Both the position numbers and the translations under genes were made by a program. Below are positions 1 through 8,370 of a DNA stretch of 32,394 nucleotides, piece after piece. Below the pieces are notes generated by a model. It was not told where the DNA came from and made no database searches. It worked only from the letters and a program-made list of their open reading frames with translations. How positions within the stretch are numbered: position 1 is the first letter of the stretch; every line of letters starts with the position of its first letter. The stretch comes from Streptomyces sp. SM1. Its GTDB lineage: Bacteria > Actinomycetota > Actinomycetes > Streptomycetales > Streptomycetaceae. The stretch lies in contig NZ_NEUB01000697.1 of NCBI RefSeq assembly GCF_002910825.1, forward strand, positions 1 through 32,394, given 5' to 3'.

Positions 1-761
1 ATCCCCGGCACCGGCCCGGGGTCGATGTCGGTGCCCGGGACGTGCCGGGGTGCGGCGAGCCGGGTCCGTACGGCTTCGACCAGCGCGTCGCGCACCGCGT
101 CCACCGCGCGGTCGGGGTCGGCCGGCGGCGCGGCGACGACGAGTGAGGCGACGGGTTCGTATCCGGCGATCTCGCGTGCCCCCGCGCGGAGGATCAGCGC
201 GTGCCCCGGCGGGACGCGTTTCACGCCGTCGTACGGCGTGGAGTCGTGCAGCGCGGCCGGCACGTCGGGCGCGGCGAGCAGCGCGGCGAGGTGCCCGAAG
301 TCGAGGTTGGCCTCGACGAGGTCGGCGAGCGGCAGTGCGGCGGTGGCGTACGCGGTGCCGCCCTCCCAGGGTGTGTGGAACACGGGCCGGGCACCGGCGA
401 GGTCGCCGCACACGGTGATCCGGCGCCCCACCTGCACCACGGCCGTGTAGCTGCCCGCCCAGGCGGTGAGGTGCCGCAGCGCCCCGCCCCGTGCGGCGAA
501 GAGCGCGACGCGCAGTTGTTCGTCGGAGGCGCCGCAGGTGCCGAGGACGGCGATCCGGGTCTGCTCGTCGGCCGTGACCACCCGGACCTCGTCGGGGCGC
601 CAGTCGCCGACCGCCCAGAGCGGGTCGGGGTCGCCCCACAGCAGCTGGGATCCCACGGGGTGCACGGTCTCGCCGTCGACTCCCGTGGCGCCTGCGGAGC
701 CCGCGGGGCCGAAGCCCACGGATCTCGCGGCGGTGCTGCTCCATCCCACCAACCACCGCAT
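1..761 (-). CDS. Asparagine-synthetase-like protein without glutaminase cysteine, C-terminus outside window
   Basis: The frame is open from an ATG at 761 to the window edge, giving about 253 visible residues that begin MRWLVGWSSTAARSVGFG. A GGAGG lies 5 nt before this ATG and supports the start. The visible part resembles the N-terminal Ntn-hydrolase-like half of asparagine synthetase B relatives: a WGDPDPLWAVGD stretch, a HLTAWAGSYTAVV strand, a DLAGARPVFHTPWEGG segment and a KRVPPGHALIL segment. The catalytic Cys that should follow Met1 in a class II glutamine amidotransferase is replaced by Arg2, so glutamine hydrolysis is unlikely. The ATP-pyrophosphatase half with its SGGxDS loop would lie to the left, outside the window. 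Lasso-peptide macrolactam cyclases share this architecture, so a cyclase or other amide-forming role is possible, but no precursor peptide was recognised beside it. Confidence 0.75.
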   Translation of the reverse strand, partial: MRWLVGWSSTAARSVGFGPAGSAGATGVDGETVHPVGSQLLWGDPDPLWAVGDWRPDEVRVVTADEQTRIAVLGTCGASDEQLRVALFAARGGALRHLTAWAGSYTAVVQVGRRITVCGDLAGARPVFHTPWEGGTAYATAALPLADLVEANLDFGHLAALLAAPDVPAALHDSTPYDGVKRVPPGHALILRAGAREIAGYEPVASLVVAAPPADPDRAVDAVRDALVEAVRTRLAAPRHVPGTDIDPGPVPG

Positions 762-1500
762 CGCCGCCTCCACAGGCTGTGGACAACCAGTGCACCGTAC
801 GAACCGGTTCCCCATGCTGCCATGAAGGAGGCGCTCGGAAAGCGTGCCGGAGCCGTATGTGCTCCGTCGAATGCGCCCCGGCGGATACACCCACCCCGTT
901 CCCCCACGGATCCACCGCGGTCCGAACAGGTATCCGCCGCCGCCGCATCACTCCACCGACGCCACGCCACAGGTCATGCCACTGCGACGCGAATGCGCCC
1001 CCGCAGCGCGCCCCCATGACCCCCAACGCGCCGTCAACTACCAGGGGTAGAAGCGCGGATACACCCGAAAGGACTGGATCGATTTTCGGCCAAATTGAAG
1101 CGGTGAGGGCAACCTCGAACACGCTCCGTACAGGCTCTGCGCACCGCCGAACAGTCGCGCGGCCCGGGAGACGGAGCACGCCTCCCGGACCGTTCCGCCA
1201 CCCGCGGGGATGTAGGCGGCGGTGTCCCCCAGCCCACTGGATCCAGTACAGCGGGCCGACCCACGCACCACCCATGGAACCGCTCCCGCGGTGGCCGGAG
1301 AAAGGCGCACACGCAGGCGCACGGTCACACGGCGGGAGCGCGCCGCAACTGCGCGTATCGGACCCGTACTTCAGTACGGACCACAATCCCGCCATCCGGA
1401 AGAACGCCCCTTAACGCTTGAGATGCGGCGAACTACGCTGGGTTTACGAATGCCGCATGGTTATGCCAGAGCGGCAGCCGTCTGTGTCGAGGGGTGGCGC
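762..1500. other. 739-bp divergent intergenic region without a recognised gene
   Basis: This lies between the leftward asparagine-synthetase-like gene and the rightward TPR regulator. Frames that stay open here have Arg/Pro/Ser-rich shadow composition and no recognisable domain or good ribosome site. A weak promoter-like pair, TTAACG at 1413-1418 and TACGCT at 1436-1441 with 17 bp between them, sits 60 bp before the regulator start. A precursor-peptide ORF was looked for and not convincingly found. Confidence 0.5.
778..786 (-). promoter_or_regulatory. Isolated DnaA-box-like 9-mer
   Basis: The complementary strand reads TTGTCCACA, the Streptomyces consensus DnaA box, 17 bp upstream of the asparagine-synthetase-like start codon. 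It is a single copy, so it is not an origin. It could titrate DnaA or regulate the gene, or be chance. Confidence 0.35.
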
Positions 1501-2925
1501 ATGTCCAGGGAGCAACGCGGGCCGAACGAAAAACTCGGCGCCGTTCTCGCCCTCGCGGGAATCTCGAACGCAGGCCTCGCGCGGCGCGTCAACGATCTTG
1601 GCGCACAGCGGGGACTGACACTGCGCTACGACAAGACGTCGGTGGCGCGCTGGGTGTCGAAGGGAATGGTGCCGCAGGGTGCGGCACCGCATCTGATCGC
1701 CGCCGCCATCGGCCAGAAGCTGGGCCGGCCCGTGCCGCTGCACGAGATCGGCCTGGCGGACGCGGATCCGGCACCCGAGGTGGGCCTCGCCTTCCCGCGC
1801 GACGTCGGACAGGCGGTGCGTTCCGCGACGGACCTGTACCGGCTGGATCTCGCGGGCCGCAGGGCCGGATCCGGCGGCATCTGGCAGTCCCTCGCCGGGT
1901 CGTTCGCGGTGAGCGCGTACGCGACGCCCGCCTCGCGGTGGCTGATAACCCCGGCCGACAGCTCGGTGGCGCGGGAGGTGAACCCCGCCGACAGCTCCGG
2001 CGCACCGCTCAAAGTCGGCCACAGTGATGTGCGGAAACTGCGGGAGGCCGCCGAGGACGCCCGGCGCTGGGACTCCAAGTACGGAGGCGGCGACTGGCGT
2101 TCGTCGATGGTCCCCGAGTGCCTCCGGGTCGAGGCGGCCCCGCTGCTGCTCGGCTCGTACGCCGACGACGTGGGCCGCTCGCTGTTCGGCGCCACGGCGG
2201 AGCTGACCCGCCTGGCCGGCTGGATGGCCTTCGACACCGGCCAGCAGGAGGCGGCCCAGCGCTACTACATCCAGGCGCTGCGGCTGGCACGCGCGGCGGC
2301 CGACGTCCCCCTGGGCGGATACGTCCTCGCCTCGATGTCTCTCCAGGCGACCTACCGCGGCTTCGGCGACGAGGGCGTGGACCTCGCCCAGGCCGCGCTG
2401 GAACGCAACCGCGGGCTGGCCACCGCCCGCACGATGAGCTTCTTCCGCCTGGTGGAGGCACGCGCGCACGCACGCGCCGGGGACGCCCACGCGGCCGGTG
2501 CCGCGCTGAAGTCGGCGGAGAGCTGGCTGGAACGCTCCCGTCCGGGCGACAGCGACCCCATATGGCTCGGCTTCTACTCCTACGACCGTTTCGCCGCCGA
2601 CGCCGCGGAGTGCTACCGCGACCTGAAGGCGCCCCGCCAGGTCCGCCGCTTCACCGAGCAGGCACTGTCGAGGCCGACGGAGGAGTTCGTGCGCTCGCAC
2701 GGACTGCGGCTGGTCGTCTCGGCGGTCGCCGAACTGGAGTCGGGCAACCTGGACGCGGCCTGTGAGCAGGGCGTGCGCGCGGTGGAGGTGGCGGGCCGCA
2801 TCTCGTCCGCGCGCACCACCGAGTACGTCAAGGACCTCCTGCACCGTCTGGAGCCCTACGGCGACGAGCCCCGCGTGGTCGAACTGCGCGAACGCGCCCG
2901 CCCCCTCCTGATGACGACGGCCTGA
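1501..2925 (+). CDS. TPR-containing sporulation-associated regulator (SCO4114-like)
   Basis: The protein has 474 aa starting with ATG ([15 protein letters not shown]) after a GAGGGGTGG ribosome site. Upstream in-frame codons exist back to 1222 but have non-coding composition. Residues ~10-75 form a helix-turn-helix-like segment containing [12 protein letters not shown] and [11 protein letters not shown]. From about residue 210 onward there are helical repeats of TPR type ([32 protein letters not shown]). It matches my recollection of the Streptomyces family annotated as sporulation-associated protein, related to the NsdA/NsdB regulators of development and antibiotic production. It is likely cytoplasmic, with no signal peptide or membrane segment. 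The biochemical role is not established from sequence. The stop codon lies inside an 11-bp tandem repeat. Confidence 0.85.
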   Translation: MSREQRGPNEKLGAVLALAGISNAGLARRVNDLGAQRGLTLRYDKTSVARWVSKGMVPQGAAPHLIAAAIGQKLGRPVPLHEIGLADADPAPEVGLAFPRDVGQAVRSATDLYRLDLAGRRAGSGGIWQSLAGSFAVSAYATPASRWLITPADSSVAREVNPADSSGAPLKVGHSDVRKLREAAEDARRWDSKYGGGDWRSSMVPECLRVEAAPLLLGSYADDVGRSLFGATAELTRLAGWMAFDTGQQEAAQRYYIQALRLARAAADVPLGGYVLASMSLQATYRGFGDEGVDLAQAALERNRGLATARTMSFFRLVEARAHARAGDAHAAGAALKSAESWLERSRPGDSDPIWLGFYSYDRFAADAAECYRDLKAPRQVRRFTEQALSRPTEEFVRSHGLRLVVSAVAELESGNLDAACEQGVRAVEVAGRISSARTTEYVKDLLHRLEPYGDEPRVVELRERARPLLMTTA

Positions 2926-2966
2926 CGACGGCCTGACGACGGCCCGAACACGGCCCGACGACGGCC
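2912..2966 (+). repeat. Five 11-bp tandem units over the regulator stop codon
   Basis: Three perfect TGACGACGGCC units (2912-2922, 2923-2933, 2934-2944) are followed by two variants, CGAACACGGCC and CGACGACGGCC. The first unit encodes the end of the protein and the second supplies the TGA stop. Because 11 is not a multiple of 3, unit gain or loss would change only the C-terminal end. Confidence 0.8.
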
Positions 2967-3072
2967 GGGCCCACGGCGTGACCGCGCCCCGCGGCCACCG
3001 GGTACGAGCCGTTGTCAGTGGCACGGTGCACTATCGGATGCGGAGGTGGCGCGGGTGGTGCGGGAGACGGAC

Positions 3073-4284
3073 ATGGCGCGGTCCTACGACTGTGACGTGC
3101 TGGTGGTCGGCGGCGGGATCGTCGGGATGTCGACGGCGTACGCGATCGGCCGCGCGGCGCCGGGCACCCGGGTGACGGTGCTGGAGAAGGAGCCGGGCCC
3201 CGCCCGGCACCAGACGGGCCGCAACAGCGGAGTCATCCACAGCGGCGTCTACTACCGGCCCGGCTCGCTGAAGGCGCGGTACGCGGTGCGGGGCGCCGCG
3301 GAGATGGTCAAGTTCTGCGCGGAGTACGACATCCCGCACGCGGTGACGGGCAAGCTGATCGTCGCCACGGCCCGCGAGGAGCTCCCGCGGCTGCACGCCC
3401 TGGCCCAGCGCGGCCGGGAGAACGGCATCACGGTCCGCGAGCTCTCCGGCGCGCAGATCGCGGAGTACGAACCGGAGGTGGAGGGCCTGGCGGCCATCCA
3501 GGTCGGCACCACCGGCATCTGCGACTACGCGGCGGTCGCCGGGCGGCTCGCGCAGGCGTCCGGCGCGGAGATCCGCTACGGGGCGCGGGTGGTACGCGTG
3601 GACCGCCGTTCCGACCGGGGAGTCGCCGTCCTGACGGCCGGCGGCGACGTCGTACGCGGCCGGGTGCTGGTGAACTGCGCCGGGCTGTACTGCGACGAGA
3701 TCGCCCGCCGCACCGGTGACGATCCGGGCGCCCGGATCGTGCCGTTCCGCGGCGAGTACTACGAGCTGGCCCGGCCGGAGCTGGTGCGCGGGCTGGTGTA
3801 CCCGGTGCCCGATCCCGCGTTCCCCTTCCTCGGCGTCCATCTCACCCGGGGCATCGACGGAGGCGTCCACGTGGGCCCCAACGCGGTCCCGGCCCTGGCC
3901 CGCGAGGGCTACGACCGGCGCACGGTGCGCCCGCGCGAGCTGGGGGCGACCCTGGCCTGGCCGGGCTCCTGGCAGCTGGCCCGCCGCCACTGGCGGTACG
4001 GCACCGGCGAGCTGCACCGCTCACTGTCCAGGGCGGCCTTCGCCCGGGCCGTACGCCGGCTGCTGCCCGCCGTGCGGGAGGACGACCTGGTGCCCGCTCC
4101 GGCCGGGGTGAGAGCGCAGGCGGTGCTGCGGGACGGCAGCCTGGCCGACGACTTCCTCCTCCGGGAGACCCCCCGCGCGGTGCATGTGCTGAACGCGCCC
4201 TCGCCGGCGGCGACCGCGTCCCTGCCGATCGGACGGGAGATCGCGCGGCGGACGATGGCGCAGCTCACCGCCCTGGAGCGGTGA
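3073..4284 (+). CDS. lhgO: L-2-hydroxyglutarate oxidase
   Basis: The 403-aa FAD-dependent oxidoreductase of the DAO/LhgO family oxidises L-2-hydroxyglutarate to 2-oxoglutarate, repairing the by-product of promiscuous dehydrogenases. The dinucleotide-binding motif VVGGGIVGMSTAYAIG lies at residues ~11-26, followed by the FAD ribose acid in VLEKE (~38-42). The family signature HQTGRNSGVIHSGVYY follows at ~49-64, with PGSLKARYAVRG just after. VNCAGLYCDEIAR occupies the mid region and FPFLGVHLTRGIDGGVHVGPNA the substrate domain. The ATG at 3073 was chosen because it sits directly before the first beta strand. An in-frame GTG at 3046 would add nine residues. TrmB follows 45 bp downstream on the same strand. 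Length is normal for the family. Confidence 0.92.
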   Translation: MARSYDCDVLVVGGGIVGMSTAYAIGRAAPGTRVTVLEKEPGPARHQTGRNSGVIHSGVYYRPGSLKARYAVRGAAEMVKFCAEYDIPHAVTGKLIVATAREELPRLHALAQRGRENGITVRELSGAQIAEYEPEVEGLAAIQVGTTGICDYAAVAGRLAQASGAEIRYGARVVRVDRRSDRGVAVLTAGGDVVRGRVLVNCAGLYCDEIARRTGDDPGARIVPFRGEYYELARPELVRGLVYPVPDPAFPFLGVHLTRGIDGGVHVGPNAVPALAREGYDRRTVRPRELGATLAWPGSWQLARRHWRYGTGELHRSLSRAAFARAVRRLLPAVREDDLVPAPAGVRAQAVLRDGSLADDFLLRETPRAVHVLNAPSPAATASLPIGREIARRTMAQLTALER

Positions 4285-4329
4285 GGGCACGCCGCCCGCC
4301 CGCCGCGTCCCCGTAAAATCGAGAGCACT

Positions 4330-5190
4330 GTGTCTGACTCCGTGAGCACCCCCGAAACACCGCACCCCGCGCACACGCCCGGCGTGCCGGTCCGCCGGAC
4401 CCGGGCCAAGGGGGAGCCCCGCTTCCCGGACGGGCCGAAGGCCGATCCCGCGGGGTCGCACTTCGAGCGGCGCATCCGCAGCTTCCAGCCGCGCCGCAGC
4501 CGCGTCACCGCCGGTCAGGCGGACGCGCTGCAGCGGCTGTGGCCGAGCCGGGGTTTCGACATCGACGGGAGCCGGCGGCTGGACCTCGCCGGGTTCTTCG
4601 GCAACGACCACCCGGTCGTGCTGGAGATCGGCTTCGGCATGGGCGAGGCCACCGCGGAGATGGCGGCCGCCGACCCGGACACCAACATCCTCGCGGTCGA
4701 CGTCCACACCCCCGGCCAGGGCAATCTGCTCAACCTCGCCGAGCAGCGCGGGCTGACCAACGTCCGGGTCGGCAACGGCGACGCGATCATCCTGCTGCGC
4801 GAGATGCTCGCGCCCGACGACCTCGGCGGGCTGCGCGTCTACTTCCCCGATCCCTGGCCCAAGAAGCGGCACCACAAGCGCCGGCTGATCCAGCCGGAGT
4901 TCCTCACCCTCGCCGCGGCCCGGCTTCGGCCGGGGGCGGTCGTGCACTGCGCCACCGACTGGGAGCCGTACGCGGAGCAGATGCTCGAGGTGCTCACCGC
5001 GCATCCCGCCTTCGAGAACACGCAGGCGGACGGCGGTTTCACGCCGCGTCCCGGGTTCCGTCCGCTCACCCGTTTCGAGGGACAGGGGCTGGAGAAGGGT
5101 CATGTCGTGAACGACCTGCTGTTCCGCCGCGTACCGCACGAGGAGCGGGACGGGCACCGAGCCCGGGACCGCACACAGCCCTGCCCCTGA
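4330..5190 (+). CDS. trmB: tRNA (guanine-N7-)-methyltransferase
   Basis: The 286-aa SAM-dependent enzyme forms m7G46 in tRNA variable loops. The S-adenosylmethionine loop reads EIGFGMGEATAEM (residues ~98-110), and the signature YFPDPWPKKRHHKRRL lies at ~170-185. PLTRFEGQGLEKGH, which contains the C-terminal tRNA-contacting block, follows later. Start is GTG (MSDSVSTPE), close behind lhgO. The N-terminal ~50 residues are basic and low-complexity, a common actinobacterial extension. The last residues are also extra compared with short TrmB proteins. It is probably co-transcribed with the PrsW-like gene that starts 18 bp further on. Confidence 0.95.
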   Translation: MSDSVSTPETPHPAHTPGVPVRRTRAKGEPRFPDGPKADPAGSHFERRIRSFQPRRSRVTAGQADALQRLWPSRGFDIDGSRRLDLAGFFGNDHPVVLEIGFGMGEATAEMAAADPDTNILAVDVHTPGQGNLLNLAEQRGLTNVRVGNGDAIILLREMLAPDDLGGLRVYFPDPWPKKRHHKRRLIQPEFLTLAAARLRPGAVVHCATDWEPYAEQMLEVLTAHPAFENTQADGGFTPRPGFRPLTRFEGQGLEKGHVVNDLLFRRVPHEERDGHRARDRTQPCP

Positions 5191-5208
5191 ATCGTTAGGG
5201 TCGATCCC

Positions 5209-6587
5209 GTGGCCACCAGCCCTCCGTACCCGGCACACCCCGGCGAAGCTCCCGGCGAGACTCCCGGCGGCACGCTGCGGCACGCGCACTGGTGGCGCCG
5301 GCCGTGGGTGCGCTACGGCGCGCTGATCACCCTGCTCACGCTGTCCGGTCTGGTGATCCTCGCCCTGGTCCGCGAGCAGACGGGGACCCAGGGGTTCCTG
5401 GTCGGGCTCGCTCTGGCCGTGCTCCCGGTGCCGCTGCTGCTGGCCGCCTTCCGCTGGCTGGACCGGGTCGAGCCGGGGCCCTGGCGGAACCTGCTGTTCG
5501 CCTTCGCCTGGGGGCGTGCGCGGCGGCGCTGATAGCGATCATCGCGAACAGCTTCGCCACGCGGTGGATAGCCACGGCGACGGCCGACCCGGCCGGCGCC
5601 GACACCCTGGGGGCGACCGTCATAGCGCCGGTCGTGGAGGAGTCCGCGAAGGCGGCGGCCGTCCTCCTGGTCTTCCTCTTCCGCAGACGCGACTTCACCG
5701 GAATCCTCGACGGTGTGGTGATAGCCGGGGTCACCGCCACCGGCTTCGCGTTCACCGAGAACATCCTCTACCTCGGCACCGCCTTCGGCACCGACCAGCT
5801 CACCGGCGGCAGCGGTGCGGCCTCGGTCACCGCGGCGACCTTCCTCGTCCGCATCGTCATGTCGCCGTTCGCGCACCCCCTGTTCACCGTGCTCACCGGG
5901 ATCGGCTTCGGGATCGCGGCGCTGTCCACGGACCGGCAGCGGCTGAGGCGGGTGCTGCTGCCGCTGTGCGGGCTGCTCCTGTCGATGGGCATGCACGCGC
6001 TGTGGAACGGTTCGGCCACGCTCGGCCACTTCGGCTTCTTCGCCGTGTACGCGGCTTTCATGGCGCCGATGTTCGGCCTGCTGACCTGGCTGGTGGTGTG
6101 GACACGGCAGCGGGAGCTGCGCACCGTACGGACGGAGCTGCCCGCGTACGCGATGGCGGGCTGGCTCACCCCGGCGGAGCCGTTCGCGCTCGGCTCGATG
6201 CGGGCGCGGCGCCTGGCCCGGCAGTACGCGCGCCGGTACGGAGGCAAGCCCGCCGCGCGCGCGGTCGCGCAGTACGAGGCGTACGCCACCTCACTGGCGT
6301 TCCTGCGTCACCGGGGCCGGCTGGGCAGGGCGGGGACGGACTTCGTGACCCGGGAGCGGGAACTGCTGCTGGAGCTGTGGCACCGGCGCGGGGCGGCCCG
6401 TCCGGCACTGGACCACGCGGCCCGCGTCACCGCGCCGCCGCTCCCGGTCGCCGCGGCGCCGTGGCCGGTGCACGGGACGTACGGGCACCCTCAGTACGGA
6501 CATCCCCCGTACGGGCATCCCTCGCACGGGCATCCCCCCTACGGGCATCCCTACCCGGCGTACCAACCGGACGCCCACCGCTCCTGA
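5209..6587 (+). pseudogene. PrsW-family intramembrane protease, frameshifted at a G run
   Basis: A GTG at 5209 opens a frame with two membrane segments that ends prematurely after FAFAWGRARRR (stop by 5532). The family continues in the +1 frame as CAAALIAIIANSF to 6587. One extra G in the G5 run at 5510-5514 would restore FAFAWGACAAALIAI. The downstream part holds the PrsW hallmarks EESAKAAA, GFAFTENILYL and HALWNGSA across several membrane helices, so the intact product would be a roughly 458-aa membrane glutamic-type protease of the group that cleaves anti-sigma factors in Bacillus. The C-terminus is a Tyr-Gly-His-Pro repeat tail. Either a real inactivating indel or a homopolymer sequencing error explains the break. 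Its substrate is unknown. Confidence 0.88.
6480..6554 (+). repeat. Five 15-bp tandem units encoding YGHPx pentapeptides
   Basis: The units start at 6480, 6495, 6510, 6525 and 6540. Each encodes Y/H-G-H-P-x, giving a His-rich cytoplasmic or exterior tail at the end of the PrsW-like protein. Units differ by only a few bases, suggesting recent slippage. Confidence 0.85.
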
Positions 6588-6682
6588 CCCTCGACGGGGC
6601 CGCCGCGCACATCGGGGAGACGGTCGGCGGACGACGGAACCGCCGCGCACGACGGCACCCCGCCGCCCCGGAAAAGACCTGA

Positions 6683-6724
6683 CCGGCAGTCCTGACGTCG
6701 GGGGGTCGTCGTCGGGACTGCCGG
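6683..6724. terminator. Bidirectional terminator between convergent genes
   Basis: Perfect 10-bp arms CCGGCAGTCC (6683-6692) and GGACTGCCGG (6715-6724) flank a 22-nt loop. It lies between the ends of the PrsW-like gene (+) and the M23 peptidase gene (-). Confidence 0.7.
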
Positions 6725-6741
6725 GATTCAGGGGGCGTGGT

Positions 6742-7749
6742 TCAGGGGTTGAGGCCCTTGCTCTGCAGCCACGCCATCGGGTCGATGCCCGAGGAGGCGC
6801 CGCCGGTGTGGACCTCGAGGTGGAGGTGGGCCCCGGTGGAGTTGCCGGTGGAGCCGACGCGGCCGATCACATCGCCGGTGTTGACCTGCTGGCCCACGCT
6901 GACGCTGATGGAGGACTGGTGGGCGTACCAGATCTCGGTGCCGTCGTCGAGGGTGAGCACGGTCTTGTAGCCGTAGGAGCCGTCCCAGCCGGCGGAGGTG
7001 ATCGTGCCGGTGTGCACCGCCTTGATCAGTGTGCCGCTGGGGGCGGCGAAGTCGAGGCCCGTGTGCTGGCCGGAGGACCAGTAGGCGCCGGACTGACCGA
7101 AGGTCGAGGAGATGGTGTACGAGGAGGTCGGCAGCGTGTACTGCGTGGCCAGCTTGGCGAGGCGCTCGGCCTCGGCCTTCTTCGCGGCTTCTTCCTCGGC
7201 CTTCTTCTTGGCGGCCTCGGCTTCCTTCTCCGCCTTGGCGGCGGCCTCGGCGGCCTGCTTCTCGGCGGCGGCGACGGCCTCGGCGGCTGCCTTGGTCTCG
7301 GCCTGGATCTGCTGCTGCTCGACCTGGGCCATGATCCGGGTGCGCAGCGCCTCGCCGGCGCCGGCGGATCCCTCCTCCGCCTCGTCCTCGGCCATGCCGA
7401 GGGTGCTGAGAGGAGTGGCCGAACCCTTGGGCGTTTCCTCGTCGGAGATGAGGGAACCCACATGGGGGAGGTCGGGCATGGAGATCGATACCGGCGGCTT
7501 GCCGGTCTGGGCGGTGGCCATACCACCGGCGCCGACCGCGGCTATGACACCGACACCGAGGACGGTGGAGCTACGGGCGAGTCCTCCCCCGCGCTGCCTG
7601 GAGACGCGGTGCCGGCCACGGACCGGGCGAAGGGACTCCGCGGTGGGGTTCCACTCCTCGAAGGGCCCGTCGTCGGTGCGGGCTTCGCCATAGGCGAAGG
7701 TGTCGCTCGGCTTGAACGGGGCCTCGGGAGCAGGCGGGTTGGACGCCAC
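6742..7749 (-). CDS. M23 family peptidoglycan peptidase with coiled coil
   Basis: The 335-aa zinc endopeptidase acts on peptidoglycan cross-bridges outside the membrane. A cytoplasmic N-terminus (~residues 1-58) precedes one hydrophobic segment (STVLGVGVIAAVGAGGMATA, ~60-80). A long Ala/Glu/Lys coiled coil (~135-200) and a C-terminal LytM/M23 domain follow. Zinc-site motifs are visible: GQHTGLDFAAPSGT (His and Asp), and AHLHLEVH near the end (HxH). Start is GTG at 7749, chosen for the AGGAG 9 nt upstream. An ATG at this end was not seen. The leader carries a c-di-AMP riboswitch, tying expression to osmotic/cell-wall signalling as known for Streptomyces rpfA-type muralytic genes. The gene is complete. 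Confidence 0.93.
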   Translation of the reverse strand: MASNPPAPEAPFKPSDTFAYGEARTDDGPFEEWNPTAESLRPVRGRHRVSRQRGGGLARSSTVLGVGVIAAVGAGGMATAQTGKPPVSISMPDLPHVGSLISDEETPKGSATPLSTLGMAEDEAEEGSAGAGEALRTRIMAQVEQQQIQAETKAAAEAVAAAEKQAAEAAAKAEKEAEAAKKKAEEEAAKKAEAERLAKLATQYTLPTSSYTISSTFGQSGAYWSSGQHTGLDFAAPSGTLIKAVHTGTITSAGWDGSYGYKTVLTLDDGTEIWYAHQSSISVSVGQQVNTGDVIGRVGSTGNSTGAHLHLEVHTGGASSGIDPMAWLQSKGLNP

Positions 7750-7777
7750 GTGGGCGTGCTCCTTTCCTTCCTTCTTC

Positions 7778-7912
7778 GCCTACCGGGTTAGCTGACGGGT
7801 TCGGAGCAGGAAGGTCTCCTACGCGCGGGTACGAACCGTGTCTCCACGGCGGTATCCGCCCGATTCACCCCAATTGGTGGTTCCCCGGTTCCCTTGCGGG
7901 ATTCGGCGCGTG
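7778..7912 (-). promoter_or_regulatory. ydaO-type cyclic-di-AMP riboswitch
   Basis: Reading the minus strand, the leader contains the conserved blocks CCGAATCC, GGGGAACC, GGGGTGAATCGGG and a closing CCGTCAGCTAACCCGGTAGG, in the order expected of the ydaO/yuaA aptamer. It ends about 28 nt before the M23 GTG start. In Streptomyces this riboswitch commonly switches off cell-wall hydrolase expression when c-di-AMP is high. Boundaries are approximate because folding was judged by eye. Confidence 0.88.
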
Positions 7913-7966
7913 CGCACGGAGCCGACTTCTGTGACGGCTGGGACGACCGCGCTGCGTTATCGAACG

Positions 7967-7993
7967 TTAATAGACGCGGGGCTCGGATTCCAA
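7967..7993 (-). promoter_or_regulatory. Candidate promoter for the riboswitch-peptidase transcript
   Basis: On the minus strand TTGGAA (7993-7988) and TATTAA (7972-7967) are separated by 15 bp, about 55 bp upstream of the riboswitch. The spacing is short for a housekeeping promoter, so this is tentative. The rest of 7994-8190 shows no gene with plausible composition. Confidence 0.3.
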
Positions 7994-8190
7994 GCCGTTC
8001 CTCTTGATCATTAACGATTCCCGCAGGGACTTACCCGCCACGAGCGGCCAAAAACGGGCGAGTTGACCTCCCCTCGGGCGCGAAGGCGCATCTGACGGTA
8101 CGTCAATTGTTACGCGCTGCGGGACGATGTGATCACAGTGAGTGAGGCAGGCCCCCGGGCGACGGAGAAGGGGCCGGACAGCGGAAAACA

Positions 8191-8226
8191 CCGAGGGCCG
8201 GAATCCTTCCGGATTCCGGCCCTCGG
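8191..8226 (-). terminator. Rho-independent terminator of tRNA-fMet
   Basis: Perfect 16-bp arms (CCGAGGGCCGGAATCC and its complement) flank a 4-nt loop at 8207-8210, followed on the minus strand by TGTTTTCC. It lies 7 bp beyond the tRNA 3' end. Confidence 0.9.
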
Positions 8227-8233
8227 CCTTCAG

Positions 8234-8307
8234 TAGCGGGGACAGGATTTGAACCTGCGACCTCTGGGTTATGAGCCCAGCGAGCTACCGAGCTGCTCCA
8301 CCCCGCG
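8234..8307 (-). tRNA. Initiator tRNA-fMet (CAT)
   Basis: A complete 74-nt cloverleaf has anticodon CAU in the loop CUCAUAA. The anticodon stem carries the three G-C pairs GGG/CCC that mark initiator tRNAs, and the acceptor end has an unpaired C1 opposite U72, another initiator trait. The T-loop reads GGTTCAAATCC. CCA is not encoded. It is immediately followed by a strong terminator, so it is probably transcribed alone. Confidence 0.95.
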
Positions 8308-8370
8308 TCGTTGAGACCAGTGTACGTCATCCGGGGGACATGGCGCACACCCATTACGGCCAACCCGGAT

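Noticed and set aside
1034..1328. Two overlapping minus-strand frames upstream of the asparagine-synthetase-like gene, one containing [13 protein letters not shown], loosely like a lasso-peptide leader
   Set aside because: Leader spacing does not fit, no Thr at the cleavage position, no acidic residue at core position 7-9, no ribosome site, and composition is that of a non-coding frame.
7026..7526. Long Arg/Pro/Ser-rich frames overlapping the M23 peptidase on both strands
   Set aside because: Shadow of the Ala/Glu/Lys coiled-coil coding region; no domain, no ribosome site.
7967..8191. Possible 74-aa minus-strand peptide upstream of the riboswitch
   Set aside because: No ribosome site, ends at the promoter-like TATTAA, and composition is not protein-like.
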